NCBI GenBank assembly: GCA_900544205.1
Contig: UQUG01000027.1
Span: forward strand, 1-23,772
From: an uncultured Collinsella sp.
GTDB lineage: Bacteria; Actinomycetota; Coriobacteriia; Coriobacteriales; Coriobacteriaceae
Direction of reading: 5' to 3'
Length of the DNA: 23,772 nucleotides
Shown: positions 13,887-21,584 of the stretch, piece after piece
Layout of the letters: each line of letters starts with the position of its first letter
How positions within the stretch are numbered: position 1 is the stretch's first letter
The notes under the pieces: generated by a model
Databases searched by the model: none
Told to the model about the DNA's origin: nothing
The model's input: only the letters and a program-made list of their open reading frames with translations
Made by a program: the position numbers and the translations under genes

Positions 13887-13948
13887 GAAGCAGGTTATAT
13901 TTCTTTTGGCTCTGTTAGACCAGACGTTACCATCTTTGTATTTGCAAC

Positions 13949-13971
13949 TATTTAACGTTTATCGTTAAATA
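13949..13971. promoter_or_regulatory. Operator-like palindrome before the DUF2975/XRE pair
   Basis: TATTTAACG (13949-13957) and CGTTAAATA (13963-13971) are perfect inverted copies around TTTAT. TAAGAT at 13977-13982 could be a -10. The position, some 45 bp before the first gene, suits autoregulation by the encoded XRE protein (inference). Confidence 0.5.
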
Positions 13972-14016
13972 TATAGTAAGATACAGGTATCAACTGAAGT
14001 AATGATTGGGGAAGCC

Positions 14017-14655
14017 ATGATTCGCAGCAATGACTTTGAACCGAATGAAACCATCAGCCGCGAACAGACAATAGTCGAACTGAGGAAGCTCGCTCGCATC
14101 TGCAAATGGGCCACGATCTGCATTACCACCGCGCTCGCTCTGGGACTCCTCGCAGTCATTGCGATTGACCTTCTACTCATATTGCCTGGCCTCTCCCAAG
14201 GGTCGTGTCTCCAATCCGTAGAACTTCAAGCCGGCGAAGGGCCGTGCCTTGCCATCGTCGGCACCGATGCGCAGGCCCCACTTATGCTCGTCGCACACGA
14301 TGGTCACACTGCCATAGGGAGTCTCTTGATGACATGTCTCGCGCTTACCATCGCGATAAGCGTGCGCAGGCTTTTCCTCAACATTGAAAAGGAAGGCAGG
14401 CCCTTTGACCTTGAATGTAACCAGACACTTCGTCGAGTAGGACATTTATTCCTTATCGGCGGCGTTGCCGTGAGGCTTCTTGGCGCCGTAATCACGGGAA
14501 TGATACTCTCAGGATTTGGCGGCAGCTTTACGGATGCGTTCGTCGGCCAGTTATTCGAGCCCTCCATGCTCTTTGCAGGCCTGATTATTTGCCTGATTGC
14601 CAGCATCTTCCGCTACGGGTATATCCTGCAAAAACAAGATGACGAGTTGCTCTAG
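14017..14655 (+). CDS. DUF2975 family membrane protein
   Basis: The 212-residue protein has four predicted transmembrane spans (about 30-57, 93-112, 135-160 and 175-200) with the DUF2975 features RLFLNIEKEGRPFDLECNQT, LRRVGHLFLIGG and a C-terminal FEPSMLFAGLIICLIASIFR followed by YGYILQKQDDELL. The function of the family is unknown; it is usually encoded with a small XRE regulator, as here. I start at ATG 14017, because GGGGAA before it mirrors GGGGGAA before the next gene; ATG 14002 is an alternative without a clear site. The two genes are 9 bp apart and form an operon. Confidence 0.85.
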   Translation: MIRSNDFEPNETISREQTIVELRKLARICKWATICITTALALGLLAVIAIDLLLILPGLSQGSCLQSVELQAGEGPCLAIVGTDAQAPLMLVAHDGHTAIGSLLMTCLALTIAISVRRLFLNIEKEGRPFDLECNQTLRRVGHLFLIGGVAVRLLGAVITGMILSGFGGSFTDAFVGQLFEPSMLFAGLIICLIASIFRYGYILQKQDDELL

Positions 14656-14664
14656 GGGGAATCC

Positions 14665-14904
14665 ATGATTATTCTGCGGCTTGACCGCATGCTCGCCGAA
14701 CGCAAGATTTCATCCAAAGAGCTTGCGGAACGTGTGGGCATCTCCCAGGTCAATATGTCACGCATTAAGACGGGCAAGGTTTCTGCCATACGTTTTTCAA
14801 CTCTTGACGCGATATGCCGGGCACTCGACTGCCAACCGGGCGATGTACTGGAATATATATCCGACGATGAAGCCGATAGCCTTTTTGGGCTTAAAGATGA
14901 ATAG
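14665..14904 (+). CDS. Small XRE/Cro-type HTH regulator (YozG-like)
   Basis: The 79-residue protein is almost entirely one helix-turn-helix: LDRMLAERKISSKELAERVG, ISQVNMSRIKTGKVSAIRFS and TLDAICRALDCQPGDVLEYI. This arrangement is typical of the compact regulators paired with DUF2975 proteins. It probably represses its own operon through the palindrome at 13949-13971 (inference). GGGGGAA lies three bases upstream of the ATG. Confidence 0.92.
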   Translation: MIILRLDRMLAERKISSKELAERVGISQVNMSRIKTGKVSAIRFSTLDAICRALDCQPGDVLEYISDDEADSLFGLKDE

Positions 14905-14940
14905 CCATAATTAAACTGCCGATCACGCTCTCAACGCAAA

Positions 14941-14975
14941 TAGCCCGCAAGAACGACTTCCGTACTGGCGGGCTA
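14941..14975. terminator. Terminator-like hairpin between convergent genes
   Basis: TAGCCCGC (14941-14948) pairs with GCGGGCTA (14968-14975) over a 19-nt loop. T tracts are weak on both sides. It lies between the XRE gene and the anchored acidic protein gene. Confidence 0.55.
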
Positions 14976-15018
14976 CTTGCTGTCTATCGGCTAGATGCTC
15001 GATGAGCCGTGCAACTCT

Positions 15019-16104
15019 TTACGCAAACAGGCCGTAGATGCTGATGTTGGCCTTGGCGTAGAGGCCGTTAGCATACTCGGTCCACTTGGAGCTGGCGCTC
15101 GAAGCCTGCGAGGAATACTGCTGGTAGGCGGTGTAATAGGCGGTCATGGCCTGCTTATAGGTAGCGCTATCGGCCGTAAAGGCATCGTCAGCGAAGGCCT
15201 TAGCGTAGGTGCTATCGGCGTCCTTCCAGGTACCCTTTTCGCTATCCCACTCGTCGCCGGCAAGGTTGATGATGTAGTCGGCGTAGTCCTTGCTCGCGGT
15301 CTCCTCGTTGCCGTCAGCAGGCTCGGTCGGGGCGGTCGGCATGCTTGCGGAGCTATCGCCCACCTTCTTCTTGTAGAGCTTCTGCAGCGTCGCGGACTGG
15401 CGGACGATCTGCTTGGCCTGGTCCTTGGACACGCCGTACTGCGTGGCCATGGTCTTGTAGTCGGAGGTGCCGATGGAATCCTCGGCATACTGCTTCATTT
15501 CCTTGGAAGAGACGGTAATGCCCTCGTCCTCGGCAGCGTCCAGCAGAATCTGGTTGCGCACGTAGGACAGGATAACGTCGGCAGACGGAGCGGTGTAGTT
15601 GCCGTCGTCGTCCTTGACGGTGTCGAGGCTGTACTGACTCTCGATGGCCTCACGCGCGGTGATGTCGCTCTTCTTGCCGTTGTAGCTATAGCTCGCCACG
15701 GTCGAATCGAGCTGGTCCTCGGACAGGGTCGCCGAGCCGACGCCCTTGCCGCCAAAACCACCGTTGCCGATAAAGAAGCCGACCACGGCAGCGATCACGA
15801 TGGCGACCACAAAGGCGACAATCATCGTCTTCTTGTGCTTACAAGCGTGGTCGTCCACGTCGGAGTCGTCGTCCTCGTCCTGCTCCTGGGGCATGAGGTT
15901 CTCGTCGGCGGCGTCCGCGGCAATCTTTGCCTCCAGACGGGCGTCCTCCTCCTCGGCGGTCGTACCAGCAGCAATGTGCTCGGCAGACGTGCCGGCGACC
16001 AGATCGATCTTCTCGTCCTCGTCACCGTCGGGGCCTTCGCCGCGCTCGATGATCTGGATGCCGTCGATCTCGTCCTTCTCGTCCTTCTTTTGAATCAGAC
16101 CCAT
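15019..16104 (-). CDS. Membrane-anchored acidic protein with SurA-like extracellular part
   Basis: The 361-residue protein has a long acidic cytoplasmic head (residues 1-85, rich in Asp and Glu), a basic CKHKK boundary, a single span at about 93-113, and an extracellular region. The latter contains helical stretches (ITAREAIESQYSLDTV, ADVILSYVRNQILLDAAEDE, AEDSIGTSDYKTMATQYGVS and KDQAKQIVRQSATLQKLYKK) resembling the N-terminal domain of SurA/trigger-factor-like chaperones and foldases, but no PpiC domain. A Ser/Ala/Tyr-rich tail follows. A chaperone role outside the membrane is possible but not proven. The start has AAGGAG eight bases upstream. It appears monocistronic. Confidence 0.78.
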   Translation of the reverse strand: MGLIQKKDEKDEIDGIQIIERGEGPDGDEDEKIDLVAGTSAEHIAAGTTAEEEDARLEAKIAADAADENLMPQEQDEDDDSDVDDHACKHKKTMIVAFVVAIVIAAVVGFFIGNGGFGGKGVGSATLSEDQLDSTVASYSYNGKKSDITAREAIESQYSLDTVKDDDGNYTAPSADVILSYVRNQILLDAAEDEGITVSSKEMKQYAEDSIGTSDYKTMATQYGVSKDQAKQIVRQSATLQKLYKKKVGDSSASMPTAPTEPADGNEETASKDYADYIINLAGDEWDSEKGTWKDADSTYAKAFADDAFTADSATYKQAMTAYYTAYQQYSSQASSASSKWTEYANGLYAKANISIYGLFA

Positions 16105-16142
16105 ATCAGTTACTCCTTGTTAGGAAACATAGTCCCCAATAG

Positions 16143-16171
16143 AATACGCCCGGCAGAGCGCCGGGCGTATT
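16143..16171 (-). terminator. Hairpin terminator downstream of icd
   Basis: AATACGCCCGGC (16143-16154) pairs perfectly with GCCGGGCGTATT (16160-16171) around AGAGC. The T tract is modest on the minus strand. It closes the four-gene icd unit. Confidence 0.7.
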
Positions 16172-16230
16172 GATTCTTAGGTTATACGCAAACACTTAAG
16201 TACTATTTAGGCGTTTGCAGTGTGCATGCC

Positions 16231-17316
16231 TTAGGCCAGGTGCGCGATAACGGCATCGGCAAAGGCCTGCGTGCCCACCGCGCCCTCGACGGAACCGGTC
16301 TGGGCACGACGCACGTCACCGGTAACCTGCTCGCCCTCGTCGAGCGTGGCAGATACGGCGGCACGAATGCGATTGGCAGCATCGTTCTCGCCCAGGTGAT
16401 CGAGCATCATCGCGGCAGAGAGGATCTCGGCCGTGGGGTTGGCGATATCCTTGTCCGCGATATCGGGTGCGGAGCCATGCGTGGCCTCAAAGATGGCGCA
16501 GTCGGCACCGATGTTGGAGCCGGGGGCCATACCCAAGCCGCCCACCAGGCCGGCGCACAGGTCGCTCACGATGTCGCCGTACAGGTTGGGCAGCACCAGG
16601 ACATCGAAGTCGTTGGGGTTCTGGACCAGGCCCATGCAGGTGGCGTCGACGATCTTGTCGTTGAACTCGATATCAGGATAGTTGGCGGCCACCTCGCGCG
16701 CCACGCGCAGGAACAGGCCGTCGGTCGCCTTCATGATGTTGGCCTTGTGCACGGCCGTCACCTTTTTGCGGCCGCAGCGACGGGCATACTCAAAGGCATA
16801 CTCCACAATGCGGCGGCTCTTGGCGATGGAGATCGGCTTGATCGAGATCGCGGAATCGGCGGCGAAGGTCTTTTGGCCCGAACGCTCGACAAGCTGCGAG
16901 AGCTCCTCGACCTCGGCAGTGCCCTCATCGAACTCGATGCCGGCGTAGAGGTCCTCGGTGTTCTCGCGCACGATAACCAGGTCGACGTCGCGGAAGCGCG
17001 AGCTGTCACCCGGCTGCGACAGGCAGGGGCGCACGCAGGCGTACAGGTCGAATTGCTTGCGCAGGGCCACGTTGACGCTGCGGAAACCCGTGCCGACCGG
17101 CGTGGTGATGGGGCCCTTGATGGCAACCTTGGTCTCGGCGACCGCATCGAGCACGTGCTGGGGCAGCGGCGTGCCAAACTCGTCCATGACGCCGGCACCG
17201 GCCTCCTGGACGTTCCAATTGATCTGGACACCGGCAGCCTCGACCACGCGGCGCATGGCCTGCGTAATCTCGGGACCGATACCGTCACCGGGAATCAGGA
17301 CTACATCGTGCGCCAT
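16231..17316 (-). CDS. icd: Isocitrate dehydrogenase, NAD-type
   Basis: The 361-residue enzyme oxidatively decarboxylates isocitrate to 2-oxoglutarate. It shows LIPGDGIGPEI (7-17), KGPITTPVGTGFRSVNVALR (67-86) with the substrate-binding Ser80, LYACVRP, RENTEDLYAGIE, NLYGDIVSDLCAGLVGGLG and EATHGSAPDIADKDIANP. After HGSAP the residues Asp-Ile, not Lys-Tyr, point to NAD over NADP. The KGPITTPVG form separates it from isopropylmalate dehydrogenase, though some homoisocitrate dehydrogenases look similar. GAGGAG, its ribosome site, lies in the last codons of the upstream gene, 6 bp away. It is last in a four-gene unit and may supply 2-oxoglutarate for glutamate synthesis. Confidence 0.92.
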   Translation of the reverse strand: MAHDVVLIPGDGIGPEITQAMRRVVEAAGVQINWNVQEAGAGVMDEFGTPLPQHVLDAVAETKVAIKGPITTPVGTGFRSVNVALRKQFDLYACVRPCLSQPGDSSRFRDVDLVIVRENTEDLYAGIEFDEGTAEVEELSQLVERSGQKTFAADSAISIKPISIAKSRRIVEYAFEYARRCGRKKVTAVHKANIMKATDGLFLRVAREVAANYPDIEFNDKIVDATCMGLVQNPNDFDVLVLPNLYGDIVSDLCAGLVGGLGMAPGSNIGADCAIFEATHGSAPDIADKDIANPTAEILSAAMMLDHLGENDAANRIRAAVSATLDEGEQVTGDVRRAQTGSVEGAVGTQAFADAVIAHLA

Positions 17317-17322
17317 AATCTG

Positions 17323-18021
17323 TTACTCCTCGTCTTCGGCGTCGTCAGATTTTTTAACGCTAGCACGCTTCTTCTTTTTGGAGAGATCCAGGCCAAAACG
17401 TTTAACAAGCATTTCGCAAATCTCGCTCGAACGGGCCTTGAGATAGCTGCCCTTGCCGTTCTCGGCGTCGAACTTAAGGCGCAGCGCGAGCTTCTCGGCA
17501 ACCTCGGCGTCGATCTCGCCCTGGCAAAACTCGTACAGGCAACCGAGCATGTCGCGATACTCAAGGTCGCCGTGGTAGCACTGGATGGCCTCGTCCAGGA
17601 TGGGCCAAGCCTCGCGCGAACGCTCGACGCTCGTGGCACCCCACACGCACAGCAGGCGGAAGGCGGCATAGCGCAGCGTGGAGGAGATCTCGTCGAACAG
17701 CGCAGTCTCGGCGCCCTCAAAGGCATCGCCCAGCTGCTCGGGGCAGGTGGTAGCGAGCGCCGTCAGGGCATCGAGGGCCTCCCAGCGGGTCTGCGCCTCG
17801 GGGCGGTCGAGCGCCTCGATCAGCGCGGGCACGCAGGGCACGACGCGCTGCGGATCGCGCTCGGCAAGCAGGTGAAGCACGCGGGCGGCAAACTGGCGGA
17901 TGCGGCGCGTGGGGCAGCCGAGCTCCTTGACCAGGCGGTCGACGGCGTTCTCGTTCTCCTCTGCCAGCTGAAGCTGTGCCAGCTCCTCGTCGGTGAGCTG
18001 TTCTTCCTTGTTTTCTGCCAT
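17323..18021 (-). CDS. HEAT-repeat-like hypothetical protein
   Basis: The 232-residue, mainly helical protein has an acidic N-terminus, then tandem helical pairs (RRIRQFAARVLHLLAERDPQ, VPALIEALDRPEAQTRWEAL and DALTALATTCPEQLG) with the Pro/Asp/Arg spacing of HEAT/ARM repeats. It ends in a lysine-rich stretch (KKKKRASVKKS) and an acidic end. HEAT repeats are protein-binding scaffolds; the partner is unknown. It lies between a small membrane protein gene (15 bp) and icd (6 bp), all on one transcript. Start: a GAGG five bases upstream. Confidence 0.82.
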   Translation of the reverse strand: MAENKEEQLTDEELAQLQLAEENENAVDRLVKELGCPTRRIRQFAARVLHLLAERDPQRVVPCVPALIEALDRPEAQTRWEALDALTALATTCPEQLGDAFEGAETALFDEISSTLRYAAFRLLCVWGATSVERSREAWPILDEAIQCYHGDLEYRDMLGCLYEFCQGEIDAEVAEKLALRLKFDAENGKGSYLKARSSEICEMLVKRFGLDLSKKKKRASVKKSDDAEDEE

Positions 18022-18036
18022 AGTTACCTCTTCTTA

Positions 18037-18465
18037 CTATTTCTTAGCGTGCTTGCCAGCACCCTTGCTGTCATCGGTGACCGAGATGAGCTGTCGGTCG
18101 GCCGCGCCATTGCGACGTGCGCGGCGACGCTCCTCGGCGTCGCCCGCATCGGCGGCGGCGCGGTGTGCCTTGTTGACGTTAAAGACCTCATCGTGCTTGC
18201 GCCATGGGCCGACGGACTCGCCAAAGCTCATCTTAAGACCGGCGATAAAACCGCCGAGCCAGCCGATCGGCGCAAACTGCACCAGCGGGAACAGCGAGAA
18301 CACCCAGGTCAGCAGGACGACTGCCGCCGCGCCTACAAAATTGGCGATCCAGTAGTCGCGCTTGGTGATGACGCGCTTTTCGCACGCCCACTGGCCGCAC
18401 AAAAAGCCGATGTAGATCGCAAAGAGAAAGAGCACCAGTGCAAGCACCACGAACGTCCAGCTCAT
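18037..18465 (-). CDS. Small multi-span membrane protein
   Basis: The 142-residue protein has hydrophobic spans at about 3-23, 39-60 and 63-79, then a cytoplasmic basic tail (HRAAADAGDAEERRRARRNG) ending SKGAGKHAKK. No family is recognised. I start at ATG 18465 (MSWTFVVLAL); GGGGAG, its ribosome site, is inside the last codons of the preceding dehydrogenase, whose TAG is five bases before the ATG, implying coupled translation. An earlier in-frame start at 18501 would overlap that gene and lacks a site. Confidence 0.8.
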   Translation of the reverse strand: MSWTFVVLALVLFLFAIYIGFLCGQWACEKRVITKRDYWIANFVGAAAVVLLTWVFSLFPLVQFAPIGWLGGFIAGLKMSFGESVGPWRKHDEVFNVNKAHRAAADAGDAEERRRARRNGAADRQLISVTDDSKGAGKHAKK

Positions 18466-18470
18466 GGGCG

Positions 18471-19550
18471 CTACTCCCCGTGATGGTGGCCGCAGCAGCA
18501 CTCGTGGCCGTCGTCATGGCCGTGGCCGCCGCAGCACTCGTGGTCCTCGCCATGGTGGTGGCCGCAACCGCACTCGTGGTCGTCGCCATGCTCGCCGCAA
18601 CCGCAGCCTTCCTCGTGAGCGCCATGCTCTTCGGGACGATACTGCGACCAGTCCAGACCGGCGGCAATGGCATCGGCCTCCTCCTTATAGAGGACCGTGA
18701 TGGCCTGGGTACCCAGCTTGGCGCCGCCGATGGCGTCGAGCATGTCATAGAGCGTAAAGGCGACGTCGGCGCCGGGCAGCGCGAGCTCGCGATCATCGGC
18801 GTAGGCGAGCGCCAGACGCAGGTCCTTAATGAAGTGCTCGACCATAAAGCCGGGCTTGTAGTCGCCGTCGAGCGCCTTGGGCGCCAGGCTCTCCATGGCG
18901 CCGGACTTACCGGTGCCGCCCAGGATCATCTGGCGGGTCTTCTCCAGGTCAAGGCCGCTCAGCTCGGCAAATGCCATGGCGTCTGCCATGCCGACCATGC
19001 AGGCGCCCAGCGACACCTGGTTGGCGAGTTTGGCAGCCTGGCCCTTGCCGGCGCCATCGAAGCAGCAGATGTTGGCCGCAAAGGTGGCAAGGATGTCGCG
19101 GACCGGCGCGATGTCGTTCTCGGTAGCACCCACGATAGCCGTGAGCGAACCGGCGATAGCGCCCGACTCGCCGCCGGTGACGGGGCAGTCAAACGCCATG
19201 CGGCCAGAAACCTGGGCGGCCTCGGCAATGTCACGGGCGAGCTCGGGCGAGCTCGTGGTGAGGTCGATCAAGACCGCGCCGGGCTTAGTGCACGCGAGCA
19301 GGCCGTCGCCCGCCAGGTAGAGCTCCTCGACCTCGGAGGGATAGCCCACCATGGTAAAGACGACGTCGGCGTTCGCCACGGCGTCGGCCGGCGTATCGGC
19401 CCAGGCGGCGCCGTGCTCGATAAGCGCGGCGGCCTTGGACTTGGTGCGGTTGTTGACCGTGACGGGGTAGCCGGCGTCCAGGATGTGGCCGGCGATGGGG
19501 GCACCCATGATTCCGGTGCCGATGAATGCGACGGAGAGCTTGTTTGCCAT
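18471..19550 (-). CDS. 3-hydroxyisobutyrate dehydrogenase-family oxidoreductase with His/Cys-rich metal-binding tail
   Basis: Residues 1-300 form a complete beta-hydroxyacid dehydrogenase: Rossmann motif FIGTGIMGAPIAGHI (9-23), NNRTKSK after strand two (Arg35, suggesting NADP), DCPVTGGESGAIAGSL (121-136), and GKGQAAKLANQ with catalytic-type Lys174 and Asn177. Such enzymes reduce tartronate semialdehyde or oxidise 3-hydroxyisobutyrate and related acids; the substrate is not clear. Residues 307-359 are unlike the family: 53 residues with 14 His, 9 Cys and many Asp/Glu, built from recurring units such as GCGCGEHGDDHE and CGCGHHHGEDHE. This looks like a nickel/zinc/copper-binding or storage tail. 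It is first in a unit with a membrane protein, HEAT protein and icd. Confidence 0.9.
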   Translation of the reverse strand: MANKLSVAFIGTGIMGAPIAGHILDAGYPVTVNNRTKSKAAALIEHGAAWADTPADAVANADVVFTMVGYPSEVEELYLAGDGLLACTKPGAVLIDLTTSSPELARDIAEAAQVSGRMAFDCPVTGGESGAIAGSLTAIVGATENDIAPVRDILATFAANICCFDGAGKGQAAKLANQVSLGACMVGMADAMAFAELSGLDLEKTRQMILGGTGKSGAMESLAPKALDGDYKPGFMVEHFIKDLRLALAYADDRELALPGADVAFTLYDMLDAIGGAKLGTQAITVLYKEEADAIAAGLDWSQYRPEEHGAHEEGCGCGEHGDDHECGCGHHHGEDHECCGGHGHDDGHECCCGHHHGE

Positions 19551-19649
19551 GAAACCTTTCCTTTTGGGTTGGGTGTTGTTACCAGGTTAAAATACTCGGT
19601 GCCAGCGTTTCGGCCGTGACTTGAGGGCACTTGCAGCCGCAGCGCCTAC

Positions 19650-20603
19650 CTACTCGCCGCGCACGCGACGCGCGATGCGGTCGGAAAGCGAGGCTTTCTC
19701 GGCGCGATTCTTACCCCAAAACGCGCAGGCCACCATGCCGGGGCCCACGTGCGAGCCGATGGTGGGACCCACGGAGCTGCGAATGATCGTGACGTCGGCG
19801 CAACCCTCCTCCTTGCGGATGGCGGCCTCGAGCCAGTCGCCGTCCTTCTCGGCATCGGCCGTCATGATGGCGATGGGCATGGTGCGGTCGGGCACGTAGT
19901 TCTCGCGGAACGACTTGAGGATGGACTTGAGCGCCTTCTTGCGGCCGCGGTTGACGCCGATCAGCGACAGCGAGCCGGCAAGGTCGTAGGAGAGCTCGGG
20001 CTTGACATCGAGCTTTGCCGTGAGCTGTGCCGCCGCGGGCGGAATGCGGCCACCGGCAGCCAGTGCGTCGAAGCTCTCGAGCGTAAAGTAACCGTGGACG
20101 TAGGTCTTTGCCTCGTTTGCCCAATCGACCAGCTGCTTGGCGGTCAGTCCCGCCGAACGCTGGCGCACGGCCTCGAGCGCCAAGAGCGCGCCGGTCGCAC
20201 AGGGCAGAGCGTTGTCGACCACGTACAGCTCAAAATCGGGATACTCGGCGCGCACGGCGTCCGCCGCCTGGCACGCGGAGTTGTAGCTCGACGACAGCGC
20301 CGAGGTAAAGCACAGGTAGACCGTGGGCGTGCCCTCCTTGGCACACTCGGTAAAGAACTCGATATAGCGACCGAGCGACACGGCGGAGGTAGACACGCGA
20401 GCGCCGGCGCGCATGCGGTCGTAGAACTCCTTAGGGCTCATGCTCGACCAGATATCGTCCGTGCGCTCCTCGCCATCGATGATAAAGGGGAAGCCCAAGA
20501 TATCGACATCGAGGTTCGCGGCGACCTCGGGGCTAAAGTCGCAGCAGGTATCGACGACGATGCGGCAGCGGTCAGAATGGCCGGTAGATGCAGCCTTGTC
20601 CAT
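19650..20603 (-). CDS. DegV family fatty-acid-binding protein
   Basis: The 317-residue protein shows the DegV pattern: IVVDTCCDFSPEVA near residue 15, FPFIIDGEERTDD with SPKEFYDRMRAG, the STSAVSLGRYIEFF segment near 72, CFTSALSSSYNSACQAADA near 99, and a second domain with GRIPPAAAQLTAKLDVKPEL and GSHVGPGMVACAFW. DegV proteins (FakB in some Firmicutes) bind fatty acids for phosphorylation by FakA; no kinase gene is here. I start at ATG 20603, with AAGGAG eight bases upstream; a TTG directly before it is less likely. It is separated from HPF by a terminator. Confidence 0.92.
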   Translation of the reverse strand: MDKAASTGHSDRCRIVVDTCCDFSPEVAANLDVDILGFPFIIDGEERTDDIWSSMSPKEFYDRMRAGARVSTSAVSLGRYIEFFTECAKEGTPTVYLCFTSALSSSYNSACQAADAVRAEYPDFELYVVDNALPCATGALLALEAVRQRSAGLTAKQLVDWANEAKTYVHGYFTLESFDALAAGGRIPPAAAQLTAKLDVKPELSYDLAGSLSLIGVNRGRKKALKSILKSFRENYVPDRTMPIAIMTADAEKDGDWLEAAIRKEEGCADVTIIRSSVGPTIGSHVGPGMVACAFWGKNRAEKASLSDRIARRVRGE

Positions 20604-20621
20604 CAAAGCGACTCCTTACGT

Positions 20622-20653
20622 AAAAAGGCGGCCATCCGCATGGGATGGCCGCC
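20622..20653 (-). terminator. Rho-independent terminator of hpf
   Basis: GGCGGCCATCC (20627-20637) pairs perfectly over 11 bp with GGATGGCCGCC (20643-20653); on the minus strand TTTTT follows. Confidence 0.92.
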
Positions 20654-20682
20654 AACCGTTAACTCATGCAAGTTAACGTATT

Positions 20683-21267
20683 TTACTCGTCAAGTGTTTC
20701 GATACGGGGCTTGATGATGCCATATCCACCATTCTTACGGTGATACACCACATTGATGAGGCCAGTCGTCGCGTTCTCGAACACGTAGAAGTCGTGGCCG
20801 AGCAGATCGGTCTGCACCAGCGCCTGCTCCTCAGTCATCGGGGTGACATCGATGACCTTCTCGCGGACGAGCAGGTCGTCCTCCTCCTCGGGCAGCAGCA
20901 GGTCGGCCAGATCCTCGACGCGCTCGACCGGTGCGACATCCGCCGCGCTGGCACCGCCCTGGCGGTTGTCCACGACCTTGGTCTTGAACTTGCGCAGCTG
21001 GCGGGTGACCTTATCGGCGGAGAGGTCGATGGCGGCGTACATATCCGCACCGTGCTCGGCAACGCGAATCACCGAACCGCGGGCACGAACCGTAACCTCG
21101 ACGATTGCCGGGTTGGGGTTCGAGGGGTTCTTCTCATAGCGAAGTACAACGTCGACCGTCATGGGCTCGATATCGAAAACCTTGAGCGCCTCGCCGATCT
21201 TCTCATCCACATGCGCACGCAGAGCATCGGTTACCGTCGTCTTGCGTCCAGAAACCTTGATATCCAT
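20683..21267 (-). CDS. hpf: Ribosome hibernation promoting factor, long form
   Basis: The 194-residue protein begins MDIKVSGRKTTVTDALRAHV with the S30AE/YfiA domain (1-105, including YEKNPSNPNPAIVEVTVRA and MYAAIDLSADKVTRQLRKFK). After a variable linker it has the C-terminal dimerisation domain (KVIDVTPMTEEQALVQTDLL, HDFYVFENATTGLINVVYHR and KNGGYGIIKPR). Long HPF joins two 70S ribosomes into inactive 100S dimers in stationary phase. I start at ATG 21267, six bases after GGAG; the frame is open to 21327 without a site. It has its own terminator. No convincing promoter could be picked in the upstream region. Confidence 0.95.
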   Translation of the reverse strand: MDIKVSGRKTTVTDALRAHVDEKIGEALKVFDIEPMTVDVVLRYEKNPSNPNPAIVEVTVRARGSVIRVAEHGADMYAAIDLSADKVTRQLRKFKTKVVDNRQGGASAADVAPVERVEDLADLLLPEEEDDLLVREKVIDVTPMTEEQALVQTDLLGHDFYVFENATTGLINVVYHRKNGGYGIIKPRIETLDE

Positions 21268-21484
21268 ACGTGGCTCCAATCTGCCTCGGGGACTTACTGT
21301 ACTGGCTATGTACCCATTGCCGTGCATTTAATCACGCGGATTCCTAAAGACCCGAATAACGATTGCTTGATACCGCATACCGAAGTCTCGTACTTTTCCA
21401 TGGCAAAGTGCGCTATAGGAGGGAGCCGACAGATTTGTATTTGGTCCCGAAAATTGGCTTTGACCTGCTGGTTTTATAGAAATG
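21268..21484. other. Intergenic region upstream of hpf
   Basis: Together with the lipoprotein terminator this gap exceeds 300 bases. It is AT-richer than the genes, holds the hpf leader and presumably its promoter, and has no supported gene. Direct GGTAT copies near 21370-21382 are the only repeats noticed. Confidence 0.4.
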
Positions 21485-21521
21485 AAAAAGCCGGGCTCCC
21501 CTATTTGGGAGACCCGGCTTT
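21485..21521 (-). terminator. Rho-independent terminator of the lipoprotein gene
   Basis: AAAGCCGGG-CTCCC (21487-21500) pairs with GGGAG-CCCGGCTTT (21507-21521) with a single bulged A; TTTTTCATTT follows on the minus strand. Confidence 0.9.
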
Positions 21522-21584
21522 GCGTGTTGAAACCGTGAAGAGGTGCCCTTTCCAACGTATAGGAGACACCACCCCTAGCAATAA

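Larger units (their letters stand above)
13099..13924. repeat. 826-bp segment bounded by 19-bp inverted repeats
   Basis: The right end, TTGGCTCTGTTAGACCAGA (13906-13924), and the complement of the left end (13099-13117) differ at a single base. The segment between holds two minus-strand genes, their promoter and terminator, and no transposase. No flanking target duplication is evident. Confidence 0.6.

Noticed and set aside
16222..18483. A 753-codon plus-strand open frame
   Set aside because: It is the antisense shadow of icd, the HEAT-repeat gene and the membrane protein gene. It has no ribosome site and a low-complexity Gly/Val/Ala/His composition, and it results from GC-rich codon bias.
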